Origin: Pseudomonadota bacterium
Lineage (GTDB): Bacteria; Pseudomonadota; Gammaproteobacteria; Ga0077536
Direction of reading: 5' to 3'
Assembly: GCA_016719885.1 (NCBI GenBank)
Contig: JADJYF010000003.1
Location: forward strand, 1-64,000
Length of the DNA: 64,000 bases
Positions within the stretch are counted from its first letter, which is position 1. Each line of letters begins with the position of its first letter. A program made the translations under genes and the position numbers. The notes beneath the pieces were generated by a model, which did not search any database, was not told the DNA's origin, and was given only the letters and a program-made list of their open reading frames with translations. Positions 17,934-26,093 of the stretch are shown here, one piece after another.

Positions 17934-19442
17934 ATGAGCGTCACTTCGTCCAGTTTCGATCAGATCAACGCCCGTTTCCGCGGCGTCATCGACGCGGCGG
18001 TGGACGGCATCATCCTCATCGACGAGGCCGGCATCATCGAGACCTTCAACCCGGCGGCCGAACGCATCTTCGGCTGGACGGCCGACGAGGTCATCGGGCA
18101 CAACGTCTCGACCTTGATGCCCGAGCCGGACTCCAGCCGACACGACGGCTACATCAAGCGCTACCTGGGCGGCGACGCGCCGAAGATCATCGGCATCGGT
18201 CGCGAGGTGGTCGGTCGCCGCCGCAACGGTCAGCTGTTCCCGATGGAGCTCGCGGTCGGCGAGCTGCACGATCTGACCCCGCGTCATTTCGTCGGCATGG
18301 TGCGCGACATTTCCCAACGCCGCGCCATGGAGCAGGCGCTGGCGGCGCGCGAGCAGGAACTCCGGCTGATGTTCGATGGCGCGCCCATCGGCATGTTCAC
18401 CGCCGGTCTCGACGGCAGTTTCAACGAGGTCAACCCGGCGCTGGTGCGCATGCTCGGCTACGGCGCGCCGGAGCTGCTCAAGATGCGCTGCCTGGACTTG
18501 ACCCTGGAGGCTGACCGCCCGGCACTGGAGCGCGCCTACCGGGGACTGGTGAGCGGCATACGCTCGTCGTTCAACCGCCTGCTGCGCTGGCAGCGCAACG
18601 ACGGCGAACTGTTGTCGGTGGAGCTGCACGCGGCGGTGGCGGGCGGCAGCATGAGCGCCGGATTCATCATCGGCCAGGTCATCGACCACAGCGAGCGGGT
18701 GCGCTCGGAACTCGAATCACGCGAGGCCCGCGAGCGCCTGGCCCACGTCGGGCGGGTGACGACGCTCGGCGAGATGGCCTCGGCCATCGCCCACGAAATC
18801 AACCAGCCGCTGACCGCCATCTCGTCCTATTCCCAGGCCTGCATCCGCTTGATGAACCAGGGCAATGCCGACCAGCAACTGCTGCTGGAGTCATTGCAGG
18901 CGATCGCGGCCCAGGCCCTGCGCGCCGGCGACGTGGTGCGGCGTATCCGCGGTTTCGTCGGTCACCGCGACGGCGGCCGCGAGAGCGTGGCGCTGAACGA
19001 CGTCATCGCCAGCGTGCTGGAATTGGCGGCCATCGACGCCGCCGCCAACCAGGCGCAGATCACCACCGAGCTCAAGGCCGACCTGCCGGCGGTGCTGGTC
19101 GACCCGGTGCAGATCCAGCAGGTGTGCCTGAATCTCATCCGCAACGCCATCGACGAAATGATGGACCTGCCGGAGGCCTCGCGGGTGCTTAACATCGAAA
19201 CGCGGCTCGGCGAGGAGGGCGTGGAGGCGGTATTTACCGACGTCGGGCCGGGCGTGGCGCCGGCCATGCGTGAGCGCCTGTTCCAGCCGTTCCAGACCAC
19301 CAAGGTCGAAGGCATGGGCATGGGCCTGTCGATCAGCCATTCGATCATTTCCGCCCACGGCGGCAGCCTGCGATACTCCGATGCGCCGCAGGGCGGCGCG
19401 CGCTTCACCATCACCCTACCCGTGGCTCTGAGTTCCGTATGA
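17934..19442 (+). CDS. fixL: FixL-like haem-PAS oxygen-sensor histidine kinase
   Basis: Two-component kinase of 502 residues. PAS1 (about 12-125) matches the haem PAS of rhizobial FixL. SRHDGYIKRYL gives His70 at the proximal haem ligand position (His200 of Bradyrhizobium FixL), and spacing is conserved to Arg76 and to Arg90 in IIGIGREVVGRRRNG. Arg90 corresponds to Arg220, which contacts bound O2. A second PAS (about 145-250) follows. HisKA has His287 in AIAHEINQPL; the ATPase boxes NLIRNAIDE, DVGPG and GMGMGLSIS are intact. There are no membrane segments, so it is soluble. Its stop overlaps the fixJ start (ATGA). Oxygen binding is inferred from these residues. Confidence 0.88.
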   Translation: MSVTSSSFDQINARFRGVIDAAVDGIILIDEAGIIETFNPAAERIFGWTADEVIGHNVSTLMPEPDSSRHDGYIKRYLGGDAPKIIGIGREVVGRRRNGQLFPMELAVGELHDLTPRHFVGMVRDISQRRAMEQALAAREQELRLMFDGAPIGMFTAGLDGSFNEVNPALVRMLGYGAPELLKMRCLDLTLEADRPALERAYRGLVSGIRSSFNRLLRWQRNDGELLSVELHAAVAGGSMSAGFIIGQVIDHSERVRSELESREARERLAHVGRVTTLGEMASAIAHEINQPLTAISSYSQACIRLMNQGNADQQLLLESLQAIAAQALRAGDVVRRIRGFVGHRDGGRESVALNDVIASVLELAAIDAAANQAQITTELKADLPAVLVDPVQIQQVCLNLIRNAIDEMMDLPEASRVLNIETRLGEEGVEAVFTDVGPGVAPAMRERLFQPFQTTKVEGMGMGLSISHSIISAHGGSLRYSDAPQGGARFTITLPVALSSV

Positions 19443-20047
19443 CAACGCTAGAACAAACGGTTTTCGTGGTCGACGACGACGTCGCGGTGCGCACTTCCCT
19501 GGCGCTCTTGATCCGTTCCATGGGCCTGACCGTCGAGGCTTTCGAGTCGGCCCATGCCTTCCTGTCGGTGTGTGACCCGGAGCGTTCGGGCTGCCTGGTG
19601 CTGGACATCCGCATGCCGGGCATGAGCGGGCTGGAAATGCAGGAAGAGCTGCAGCGCCGCGCCATCGGCCTGCCGGTGATCTTCATCACCGGCCACGGCG
19701 ACGTGTCGATGGCGGTGCGCGCGATGAAGCTCGGCGCCGTCGATTTCATCGAAAAGCCGTTCAACGACCAGCACCTCCTGGACCGCATCAACCAGGCCCT
19801 GGAGGTCGACCGCACCGCGCGCGCGGCGCGCGCCGAACGGGCCACGCTAGCCTCGCGCATCGATCTTTTGTCGCCGCGCGAGCGCGAAGTGATGGAGCGC
19901 ATCGTCGCCGGCCAGGCCAACAAGGTCATCGCCATCGAACTCGGGCTGTCCGAGCGCACCGTCGAAATCCATCGCGCCAAGGTCATGACCAAGACCGGCG
20001 CACGCTCCCTGGCGGAACTGGTGACAATGGTGAATCGGGCGGGGTGA
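19439..20047 (+). CDS. fixJ: FixJ-like response regulator (receiver plus LuxR HTH)
   Basis: Transcription activator of 202 residues, partner of the overlapping kinase. The receiver (1-120) has Asp12/Asp13, phospho-acceptor Asp56 in VLDIRMPGMSG, Thr84 in ITGHGD and Lys106 in EKPF. The LuxR-type HTH (about 137-198) reads LSPREREVMERIVAGQANK then LSERTVEIHRAKVM. The last 21 codons and the following palindrome are the founding unit of a tandem array that continues to 20,850. A plausible target is the fnr-type gene downstream, whose promoter region has a FixJ-like site. Confidence 0.92.
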   Translation: MTTLEQTVFVVDDDVAVRTSLALLIRSMGLTVEAFESAHAFLSVCDPERSGCLVLDIRMPGMSGLEMQEELQRRAIGLPVIFITGHGDVSMAVRAMKLGAVDFIEKPFNDQHLLDRINQALEVDRTARAARAERATLASRIDLLSPREREVMERIVAGQANKVIAIELGLSERTVEIHRAKVMTKTGARSLAELVTMVNRAG

Positions 20048-20850
20048 CTCGCTTTGCCCTTGTGGGTCCGACTTCAGTCGGACATTCGTTGCCCACGACC
20101 GCGGCCCGCGCTGCGGGCCGTCAGACTGAAGTCTGACCCACGGGGTCATGACCAAGACCGGCGCCCGCTCCCTGGCGGAGCTGGTGACGATGGTGAACAG
20201 GGCGGGGTGACTCGCTTTGCCCTTGTGGGTCCGACTTCAGTCGGACATTCGTTGCCCACGACCGCGGCCCGCGCTGCGGGCCGTCAGACTGAAGTCTGAC
20301 CCACGGGGTCATGACCAAGCCGGCGGCTCCTGGCGGACTGGTGACGATGGTGAACGGGCGGGGGACTCGCTTTGCCCTTGGGGTCCGACTTCAGTCGGAC
20401 ATTCGTTGCCGACGGGCCCCGGGGCCGTCAGCGAAGTCTGACCCACGGGGTCGACCAAGCGCGGACGGGGGGCTGCCCTTGGGTCCGACTAGTGCGGGCC
20501 GTCAGACTGAAGTCTGACCCACGGGGTCATGACCAAGACCGGCGCCCGCTCCCTGGCGGAGCTGGTGACGATGGTGAACCGGGCGGGGTGACTCGCTTTG
20601 CCCTTGTGGGTCCGACTTCAGTCGGACATTCGTTGCCCACGACCGCGGCCCACTCCGCGGGCCGTCAGACTGAAGTCTGACCCACAAGGTCATGACCAAG
20701 ACCGGCGCGCGCTCCCTGGCGGAGCTGGTGACGATGGTGAATCGGGCGGGCTGACTCGCTTGGCCCTTGTGGGTCCGACTTCAGTCGGACATTCGTTGCC
20801 CAGGACCGCGGCCCACTCCGCGGGCCGTCAGACTGAAGTCTGACCCACGG
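19981..20850 (+). repeat. Tandem array of fixJ 3' end plus palindromic terminator
   Basis: Six units begin at 19,981, 20,144, 20,307, 20,449, 20,525 and 20,688. Units 1, 2, 5 and 6 are 163 bp; units 3 and 4 are shortened to 142 and 76 bp by many small deletions. Each full unit holds the last 21 codons of fixJ with stop, a family A repeat (GTGGGTCCGACTTCAGTCGG), a GC hairpin, and the inverted family A repeat. Units 1-2 have hairpin centre GCGCTGC, while units 5-6 have ACTCCGC. In the full copies every base difference inside the fixJ codons is synonymous (GCA/GCC/GCG, GAA/GAG, ACA/ACG, AAT/AAC, CGG/AGG, GGG/GGC). Only unit 1 is attached to the gene. Confidence 0.92.
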
Positions 20851-20864
20851 GGAATCTGCGCCGC

Positions 20865-20930
20865 TACGTAGTTCCCGAAGGCCTTTACGCGTAACCGCGA
20901 ATTTCCGCAGGGCGGCGGCCTGCCTATAAA
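20865..20930 (+). promoter_or_regulatory. Candidate FixJ-activated promoter of the fnr-type gene
   Basis: TACGTAGTTCCCGAAGG at 20,865-20,881 resembles, from memory, FixJ-binding sites of rhizobial fixK promoters. TATAAA at 20,925-20,930 could be the -10 element. The spacing would put the site around -60, where FixJ usually binds. No good -35 is visible, as expected for an activated promoter. The gene starts at 20,968. Confidence 0.4.
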
Positions 20931-20967
20931 TGCCCCATACGATTATTCACATGTCTGGGGACCTGAA

Positions 20968-21723
20968 ATGCGCAGCAACGTGTTCGATTTTCCGAAACTC
21001 GCGGTGTCCTGTGGCGAGTGCCAGTGGTCGCGTTCCTGCGTGGCCCATGGCTTCGCGGTGGCCGGCGCGGGCGAAGAGGGCCCGGGGCTGCGCTGCTCGG
21101 CGCCGCTGAAGCGCAATACCCACGTCTTCCAGCAGGGCGAGCCGCTGGAGTTCCTGTACATCCTGCGCTCGGGTTCGGCCAAGTCCTATTTCGACAACGC
21201 CGACGGCCTCGAGCAGATCGTGGCCTTCCATTACCCGGGGGACCTCCTGGGCTTCGACGCGGTGGCCAACGGCCATCACCAGACCGCGGTCATCGCGCTG
21301 GAAACCGCGTCCCTGTGCCGCATTCCCTTCAGCTCCATCGAGACCGTCGCGTCGCGCACGCCCAAGCTGTGGGCCGAAGTGATGCGTTCGGCGGCGCGCC
21401 AGATGATGGAAAAGAACAACCACGCGCTGCTGCTCGGCCAGAAGTCCGCGCAGGCGCGCTTCGCCAGCCTCCTGCTGTATCTCTCCAACCGATTCGCGGC
21501 ACGTGGCTGCTCGCGCACCGAGTTCAACTTGAGCATGCCGCGCCAGGACATCGCCAACTACCTGTCGTTGGCGGTGGAAACCGTCAGCCGCCTGTTCGGC
21601 GACCTGCAGATCCAGGGCATCATCTCCGTCGACCGTCGCTACGTGCGCATCCTGTCGCTGGAGAAGCTGCGCGCGATTGCCGGTGAGTCGGCCAACGCGG
21701 CGGCCCGTCTCGGCTCGCTGTAA
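20968..21723 (+). CDS. FNR/FixK-type Crp-family regulator with Fe-S ligand cysteines
   Basis: Global regulator of 251 residues. The N-terminus has Cys15, Cys18 and Cys24 in SCGECQWSRSC, the C-X2-C-X5-C spacing of E. coli FNR, and a further Cys in ETASLCRIPFSS matches the fourth cluster ligand. A cNMP-type beta-roll spans about 35-145. The winged HTH ends the protein, and its recognition helix has the FNR E-x-x-S-R signature (AVETVSRLFGDLQ). It should therefore sense O2 directly through a [4Fe-4S] cluster, unlike cysteine-free rhizobial FixK. Its place between fixLJ and the cbb3 genes suggests it relays the FixJ signal and activates FNR boxes before ccoN and others. Confidence 0.9.
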   Translation: MRSNVFDFPKLAVSCGECQWSRSCVAHGFAVAGAGEEGPGLRCSAPLKRNTHVFQQGEPLEFLYILRSGSAKSYFDNADGLEQIVAFHYPGDLLGFDAVANGHHQTAVIALETASLCRIPFSSIETVASRTPKLWAEVMRSAARQMMEKNNHALLLGQKSAQARFASLLLYLSNRFAARGCSRTEFNLSMPRQDIANYLSLAVETVSRLFGDLQIQGIISVDRRYVRILSLEKLRAIAGESANAAARLGSL

Positions 21724-21733
21724 AGCGTCAAGC

Positions 21734-22168
21734 ATGGCCGCTATGCGAGCAGACCACGCCGGGGCGCGCCAAGCCGCGCCCAGCGTACTGGTGGTGAACC
21801 AGGATCCGGTCGCGCGCAATCGTATCGTGGCGGTGTTGGCCGCCGCCCAGTTCGACGTCAGCGCCTGTGCCAGTGCCGCCGAGGCCCTGGCCCTGCTGCG
21901 CATCGCACCTCGCAACGCCATGGTCGTCGATGCATCCCTCGAGGGGGGCAGCAGCGTCGACCTGCTGCACGCCTGCGTGGCGGCCGGTATCGCACCCACC
22001 ACCATCATGACCACCGCGCGCGGCGAGATTGAATCCGCCGTCGAGGCGCTGCGCGAGGGCTTCAGCGACTACGTCGCCGAACCCTACGACAACCGCCTGA
22101 CAGAGGCGCTGCTCAGCGCCCTGGCGTCGACGTCCGACACCCCCAGCACGTTCAAGCGCAGCGCTTAG
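21734..22168 (+). CDS. Stand-alone degenerate receiver-domain protein
   Basis: A single CheY-like domain of 144 residues without output domain, 10 bases after the fnr-type gene. The acidic pocket (VVNQDP) and an Asp in MVVDASLEGG are present, and the TT pair (TTIMTT) fits the switch Thr. The conserved Lys of the KP motif is replaced by Glu (YVAEPYD), so normal phosphorylation signalling is doubtful. ATG 21734 is chosen as the first start after the previous stop. In alphaproteobacteria a single-domain receiver protein, FixT, feeds back on FixL; position suggests a similar role here, but that is inference. It lacks the cysteine set reported for Caulobacter FixT. Confidence 0.75.
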   Translation: MAAMRADHAGARQAAPSVLVVNQDPVARNRIVAVLAAAQFDVSACASAAEALALLRIAPRNAMVVDASLEGGSSVDLLHACVAAGIAPTTIMTTARGEIESAVEALREGFSDYVAEPYDNRLTEALLSALASTSDTPSTFKRSA

Positions 22169-22185
22169 CGCATTGTGGGGGCCGG

Positions 22186-22391
<206 letters not shown>

Positions 22392-22392
<1 letters not shown>

Positions 22393-22582
22393 GGACTTCA
22401 ATCTGACTGACGATGCTTCAGGTGGTGGCGGGGCAAGTCAGGCTGAAGCCTGACCCGCAGAATTTCCTGGAGACTTCGTGCGATACCCTTGGCAGTCTCG
22501 ACCGCATTGTGGGTCGGACTTCAGTCTGACTGACGATGCTTCAGGCGATGGCGGCGCAAGTCAGGCTGAAGCCTGACCCACA
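22392..22582. repeat. Family A palindromic repeats, two tandem hairpins
   Basis: Two near-identical inverted pairs lie at about 22,392-22,459 and 22,508-22,582. Each is a (G)GACTTCAGTCTGAC-type arm, a roughly 29-base loop beginning TGACGATGCTTCAGG, and the arm GTCAGGCTGAAGCCTGACCC. They lie just downstream of fixH (minus strand) and could terminate that transcript. Confidence 0.8.
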
Positions 22583-22590
22583 AATCTCGC

Positions 22591-23100
22591 CTACGGCCGT
22601 AACTCGCCCTTGGCATCCACGCTCACGCGTTTCACCACGCGCCAGGTGGCGGTCGAGGCATCCACGTACCAAGGACCGGCTTCGAGCTTGCCGACCTTGC
22701 CGACATAGACGCCGTTGCCGGCGTGGGTCATGGGCAGCTTGCGGTCGACGTCGTCGCGCGTGGCGTGGTTGAGCGTGAGGTCGATGAGGTCGGGGAAGGC
22801 GAAGCCCGGGTTGGCGCTGAAGCGCAGGGTCAGCGCGCCGTCGCCGGACAGCTCCGGGACAAGGGCGAGGCCGGCGGCCTTGGCGCGGTCTTCGCGCACC
22901 AGCACCTTGTTGATCTCGAGACCTTGCTTGTAATAGTCGTCCACCACCAGCGTGTCCGAGCCTTTCATGGCGATGACCAGCGTCACGAAGGACGCCACCA
23001 CCACCACCGCCGGCAGGCCGAACACCAGCCACGCGATGGGTTCCTGGTGCCAGCGCGCGGCGACGCGCGGCGGGGTGCGGGTAACGGTGCTGTCGTTCAT
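22591..23100 (-). CDS. fixH: FixH family cbb3 oxidase assembly protein
   Basis: Membrane-anchored assembly factor (169 residues) of cbb3 cytochrome oxidase, thought to assist copper delivery. One N-terminal membrane segment (about 22-45, WLVFGLPAVVVVASFVTLVI) is followed by the family signature VVDDYYKQGLEINK and a periplasmic beta domain. Its start overlaps the ccoG stop (ATGA), so translation is probably coupled. It is the last gene of the minus-strand cco run. Called ccoH in some genomes. Confidence 0.9.
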   Translation of the reverse strand: MNDSTVTRTPPRVAARWHQEPIAWLVFGLPAVVVVASFVTLVIAMKGSDTLVVDDYYKQGLEINKVLVREDRAKAAGLALVPELSGDGALTLRFSANPGFAFPDLIDLTLNHATRDDVDRKLPMTHAGNGVYVGKVGKLEAGPWYVDASTATWRVVKRVSVDAKGELRP

Positions 23101-24506
23101 GGCCTTGGCCCCAGGAATTTGGCGTTGTGGGTGAAATTGAGCGCGGCGTCGTCGGCCGCGGTCAGGGTGAAATGCACGGTGGTGCTGACCGCCTCGAGGT
23201 TCTCTTCCTGCGCACGCAGGATGACCGGCACATCGAGCACGCCACCGGCAGGCACCGACACGGCGCCGTTCGCCATCGACAGTTCCAGGCCTTCGATGCC
23301 GGTGGCCGTGACGTGGAATTCGCGGGCGTGGTCGGCGAGGTTCAAGACTTTCAAGGTGTAGACGTTTTCGATCTTGCCGGCGCGCTCACGGTAGAGCTGG
23401 TTGCGGTCACGGATGACGTCGAGGCCGAGCGGTGAGCGCGACAACAACAGGTACATGAACAACAGGCCCACCGCGCCCAACAGGCCGCTGTAGACCAGCA
23501 CGCGCGCGCGGATCACGCGGCTCGGCTTGCCGTCCAGCGCGTTCTGGGTGGTGTAGCGGATGAGATTGGGCGCGTAATCCATCTTCTTCATCACGTCATT
23601 GCACACGTCGACGCAGGCCGAGCAGCCGATGCACTCGTACTGCAGGCCGTTGCGGATGTCGATGCCGGTCGGGCACACCTGCACGCACATCGTGCAGTTG
23701 ATGCAGTCGCCGAGCCCGCGCGCCTTGGGATCGGAGCCGGCCTTGCGCGAGCCGCGCGGGTCGCCGCGTTCCTTGTCGTAGGAGATGATGAGGGTGTCCT
23801 TGTCGAACATCGCACTCTGGAAGCGCGCATAGGGGCACATGTACTTGCACACCTGTTCGCGCAGGAAGCCGGCGTTGCCGTAGGTGGCCAGGGCATAGAA
23901 ACCCATCCAGAACGCTTCCCACGGGCCAACGGTGAAAGTCGCCATTTCGTGACCGAGCTTGGCGGCGGGCGTGAAGAAACACACGAAGGTGAAACCGGTC
24001 CAGGCGGCGAAGCTCACCCACAGCAGCTGCTTGGTGGCCTTGATGCGCAGCTTGCGCGCGCTCCAGGGCGCCTGGTCGAGCTTCATCTGTTGCTGGCGCG
24101 TGCCTTCCACCAGCCGTTCCATCCACAGGAAGACTTCCGTCCACACTGTCTGCGGACAGGCATAGCCACACCACAGGCGGCCGGCGAGGGCGGTGAACAG
24201 GAACAGCGACAGCGCGCTCATCATGAGCAGCAGGGTCAGCAGCAGGAAGTCTTGCGGCCAGAAGGTCAGGCCAAAGACATAGAACTTGCGGGCGGGCAGG
24301 TCGAACAACACCGCCTGGCGACCGTCCCACGACAGCCAGGGCAGGCCGTAAAACAGGCCGAGCAGCACGAACACCGCCGTGGTGCGCAGCGCGGCGAACG
24401 TGCCGTGCACTTCGCGCGGATAGATTTTCTGGCGCTTTTCGTACAGCGCCTGTTCGACGTTGGCCGGCGTGGCCGGCGCGGAAAGATCGGGAGTCGGTTC
24501 AGTCAT
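23097..24506 (-). CDS. ccoG: cbb3 oxidase accessory protein CcoG (FixG/RdxA)
   Basis: Polyferredoxin-like inner-membrane protein involved in copper reduction for cbb3 oxidase assembly. Residues 40-230 hold about five membrane segments, with RLWCGYACPQTVWTE and CKYMCPYARFQSAMF. Two [4Fe-4S] motifs follow: CINCTMCVQVCPTGIDIR and CIGCSACVDVCNDVM. A periplasmic Ig-like C-terminal domain completes it (469 residues). ATG 24506 (MTEPTPDLS) overlaps the upstream small gene by 8 bases and is preferred over upstream ATGs. Sits between the unknown membrane gene and fixH. Confidence 0.95.
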   Translation of the reverse strand: MTEPTPDLSAPATPANVEQALYEKRQKIYPREVHGTFAALRTTAVFVLLGLFYGLPWLSWDGRQAVLFDLPARKFYVFGLTFWPQDFLLLTLLLMMSALSLFLFTALAGRLWCGYACPQTVWTEVFLWMERLVEGTRQQQMKLDQAPWSARKLRIKATKQLLWVSFAAWTGFTFVCFFTPAAKLGHEMATFTVGPWEAFWMGFYALATYGNAGFLREQVCKYMCPYARFQSAMFDKDTLIISYDKERGDPRGSRKAGSDPKARGLGDCINCTMCVQVCPTGIDIRNGLQYECIGCSACVDVCNDVMKKMDYAPNLIRYTTQNALDGKPSRVIRARVLVYSGLLGAVGLLFMYLLLSRSPLGLDVIRDRNQLYRERAGKIENVYTLKVLNLADHAREFHVTATGIEGLELSMANGAVSVPAGGVLDVPVILRAQEENLEAVSTTVHFTLTAADDAALNFTHNAKFLGPRP

Positions 24507-24792
24507 CAGCATGGGGAGTCTCGGTGACGGACTCCGATGAGGGGGGGTAGGTGAATGCCACCGCCAGTACACCGGAGGCCGCGGTCAAAAGCCAGAACAA
24601 AAAGAATCCAATCGTGTAGGCGCCGGTTCGACTGACCTCCGGGAATGTCACGCAGAAGCGCAGTTCCTCGGGATCGATGGCGCTGAAAAATACCCCTGTC
24701 GCAACGGCGGCAAGCAGGAAGGACAACCACAGTACGGCACCAAAGCGTGCGGGTACGGGCATCCAGCGGGTCGGCACAAAGACTGACAGCAT
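24499..24792 (-). CDS. Small two-TM protein of unknown function in the cbb3 cluster
   Basis: A 97-residue protein encoded between ccoP and ccoG, overlapping the ccoG start by 8 bases. Two hydrophobic segments are clear (about residues 14-35, LWLSFLLAAVATGVFFSAI, and 55-80, IGFFLFWLLTAASGVLAVAF), joined by a short loop with DPEELRFCVTFPEVSRTGAY. A single Cys lies in that loop. I do not recognise the family. Overlap with ccoG argues that it is real and translated. A role in oxidase assembly or copper handling is only a guess from context. A longer upstream start (24,882) would add 30 residues and has no better support. Confidence 0.7.
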   Translation of the reverse strand: MLSVFVPTRWMPVPARFGAVLWLSFLLAAVATGVFFSAIDPEELRFCVTFPEVSRTGAYTIGFFLFWLLTAASGVLAVAFTYPPSSESVTETPHADD

Positions 24793-24942
24793 GTTTGGAC
24801 TCGGATGTTGGCGCTTGAAGCGGCTTACATTACATCTTCGCGGTGCGTCGTGCTCGTCGTGGATGGCGTCCGTCCTGTCCATCGCCCATCTGTCGCGAGG
24901 TCGTGCGCGGACTGGCGGCCATCCCTTGTCAGCCGCCCAGCC

Positions 24943-24966
24943 ATGCCGGGCTCCGACCCGGCATGA
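24943..24966 (-). terminator. Hairpin between ccoP and the downstream accessory genes
   Basis: CATGCCGGG and CCCGGCATG form a perfect 9-bp stem with a 6-base loop, 16 bases after the ccoP stop in its direction of transcription. There is no T-run, so it may slow or process the transcript rather than end it. This would let ccoNOQP be made in excess over ccoG/fixH. Confidence 0.5.
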
Positions 24967-24981
24967 CCAAGCTGCGTCGCC

Positions 24982-25902
24982 TTACTTGGCCGGCGCGTTG
25001 CCCTTGGTGAAGCTGTACACGTAGGCCGCCAGCAGGTGCACCTTGGCATCGCCGAGGAACTCCTTGTGTGCCGGCATACGGCCATTGCGTCCCTTCTCGA
25101 TGGACTCGACGATGCGCTCGCGCGAGCCGCCGTACAGCCAGATGTCGTCGGCGAGATTGGGCGCGCCCATCGCGACATTGCCCTTGCCGTCCGGCCCGTG
25201 ACAGGCCACGCAGGTGGTGCTGTACACCTTCTGCCCGGCATCGACCTGCGCCGGGTCGACCTGGCGACCGGCGAGGTGCTCGACATAGGAGGCCACGTTC
25301 TGCGTGCCTTCGGCACCGATGATCGCGCCCCATGCCGGCATCGCCGCCTGGCGACCAGCCAGGATCGACTGCTCGATGGCTTCCGGCGTGCCGCCGTACA
25401 GCCAGTCGTTGTCGGTCAGGTTGGGGAAGCCGCGCGCACCGCCGGCGTCCGAGCCGTGACACTGCGTGCAGTAGGTCGCGAACAGGCGCTTGCCGACGCC
25501 GAGCGCCTCGGCATCGTCAGCCAGCTTGGCGATATCGGTGCTCTTGTACTTCTCGAAGAGCGGCCCATAGGTCGCGTCGGCCTGCGCCATCTCCGCTTCA
25601 TATTGGCTTTGCTCGGTCCAGCCCAGCATGCCCTTGTAGGTGCCGAGACCCGGGTAGGCGATGAGGTAGCCGATGCCCCACACCAGCGTGATGTAGAACA
25701 TGTTGAGCCACCATTTCGGCAGCGGGTTGTTGTACTCCGACAGATCGCCGTCCCAGGTATGACCCATGGTCTCGATCTGCTCACCGTGGACGCGCTTCTT
25801 ACCCTGCGCCTGGTACCAGGTGAACCACAGCAGGACCACGATGCTGACCACCGTCGTCACCGCGATGAGGATGCTCCATATTGCACTGTTGAAATCAGCC
25901 AT
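24982..25902 (-). CDS. ccoP: cbb3-type cytochrome c oxidase subunit III (CcoP)
   Basis: Di-haem membrane cytochrome that passes electrons to CcoO/CcoN. Residues 1-120 hold two membrane segments around a linker (IWSILIAVTTVVSIVVLLWF; WWLNMFYITLVWGIGYLIAY). Two CXXCH sites follow, CTQCHGSDAGG and CVACHGPDGKGN, each with later Met ligands. Length of 306 residues is usual. It follows ccoQ after 2 bases. Confidence 0.97.
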   Translation of the reverse strand: MADFNSAIWSILIAVTTVVSIVVLLWFTWYQAQGKKRVHGEQIETMGHTWDGDLSEYNNPLPKWWLNMFYITLVWGIGYLIAYPGLGTYKGMLGWTEQSQYEAEMAQADATYGPLFEKYKSTDIAKLADDAEALGVGKRLFATYCTQCHGSDAGGARGFPNLTDNDWLYGGTPEAIEQSILAGRQAAMPAWGAIIGAEGTQNVASYVEHLAGRQVDPAQVDAGQKVYSTTCVACHGPDGKGNVAMGAPNLADDIWLYGGSRERIVESIEKGRNGRMPAHKEFLGDAKVHLLAAYVYSFTKGNAPAK

Positions 25903-25904
25903 GG

Positions 25905-26093
25905 TCAGCGCACTCCCTTATCAATCTCTAAATCAATCTCGAACTTGTCGTGTTCGTCGTCATCCAGCGGGATGCGCGCGGCCTCGTCGAACTCGGCCTT
26001 GCGCTTGCCGCTCATGGCCCAGGCCGTGACGCCGAGAAAGATCAGCGCGGCGATCACGGTCCAGGCGGAGAAGAAATTACTCATGGCCATCAC
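25905..26093 (-). CDS. ccoQ: cbb3 oxidase small subunit CcoQ
   Basis: 62-residue membrane subunit that stabilises the cbb3 complex. One membrane segment (about 8-28, AWTVIAALIFLGVTAWAMSG) is followed by a charged tail rich in Asp/Glu, typical of CcoQ/FixQ. It overlaps the ccoO stop by 4 bases and ends 2 bases before ccoP. Confidence 0.9.
   Translation of the reverse strand: MMAMSNFFSAWTVIAALIFLGVTAWAMSGKRKAEFDEAARIPLDDDEHDKFEIDLEIDKGVR

Noticed and set aside
19981..20850. CRISPR array
   Set aside because: Units are 163 bp, contain a coding 3' end and have no short repeats separated by unique spacers; no cas genes are present.
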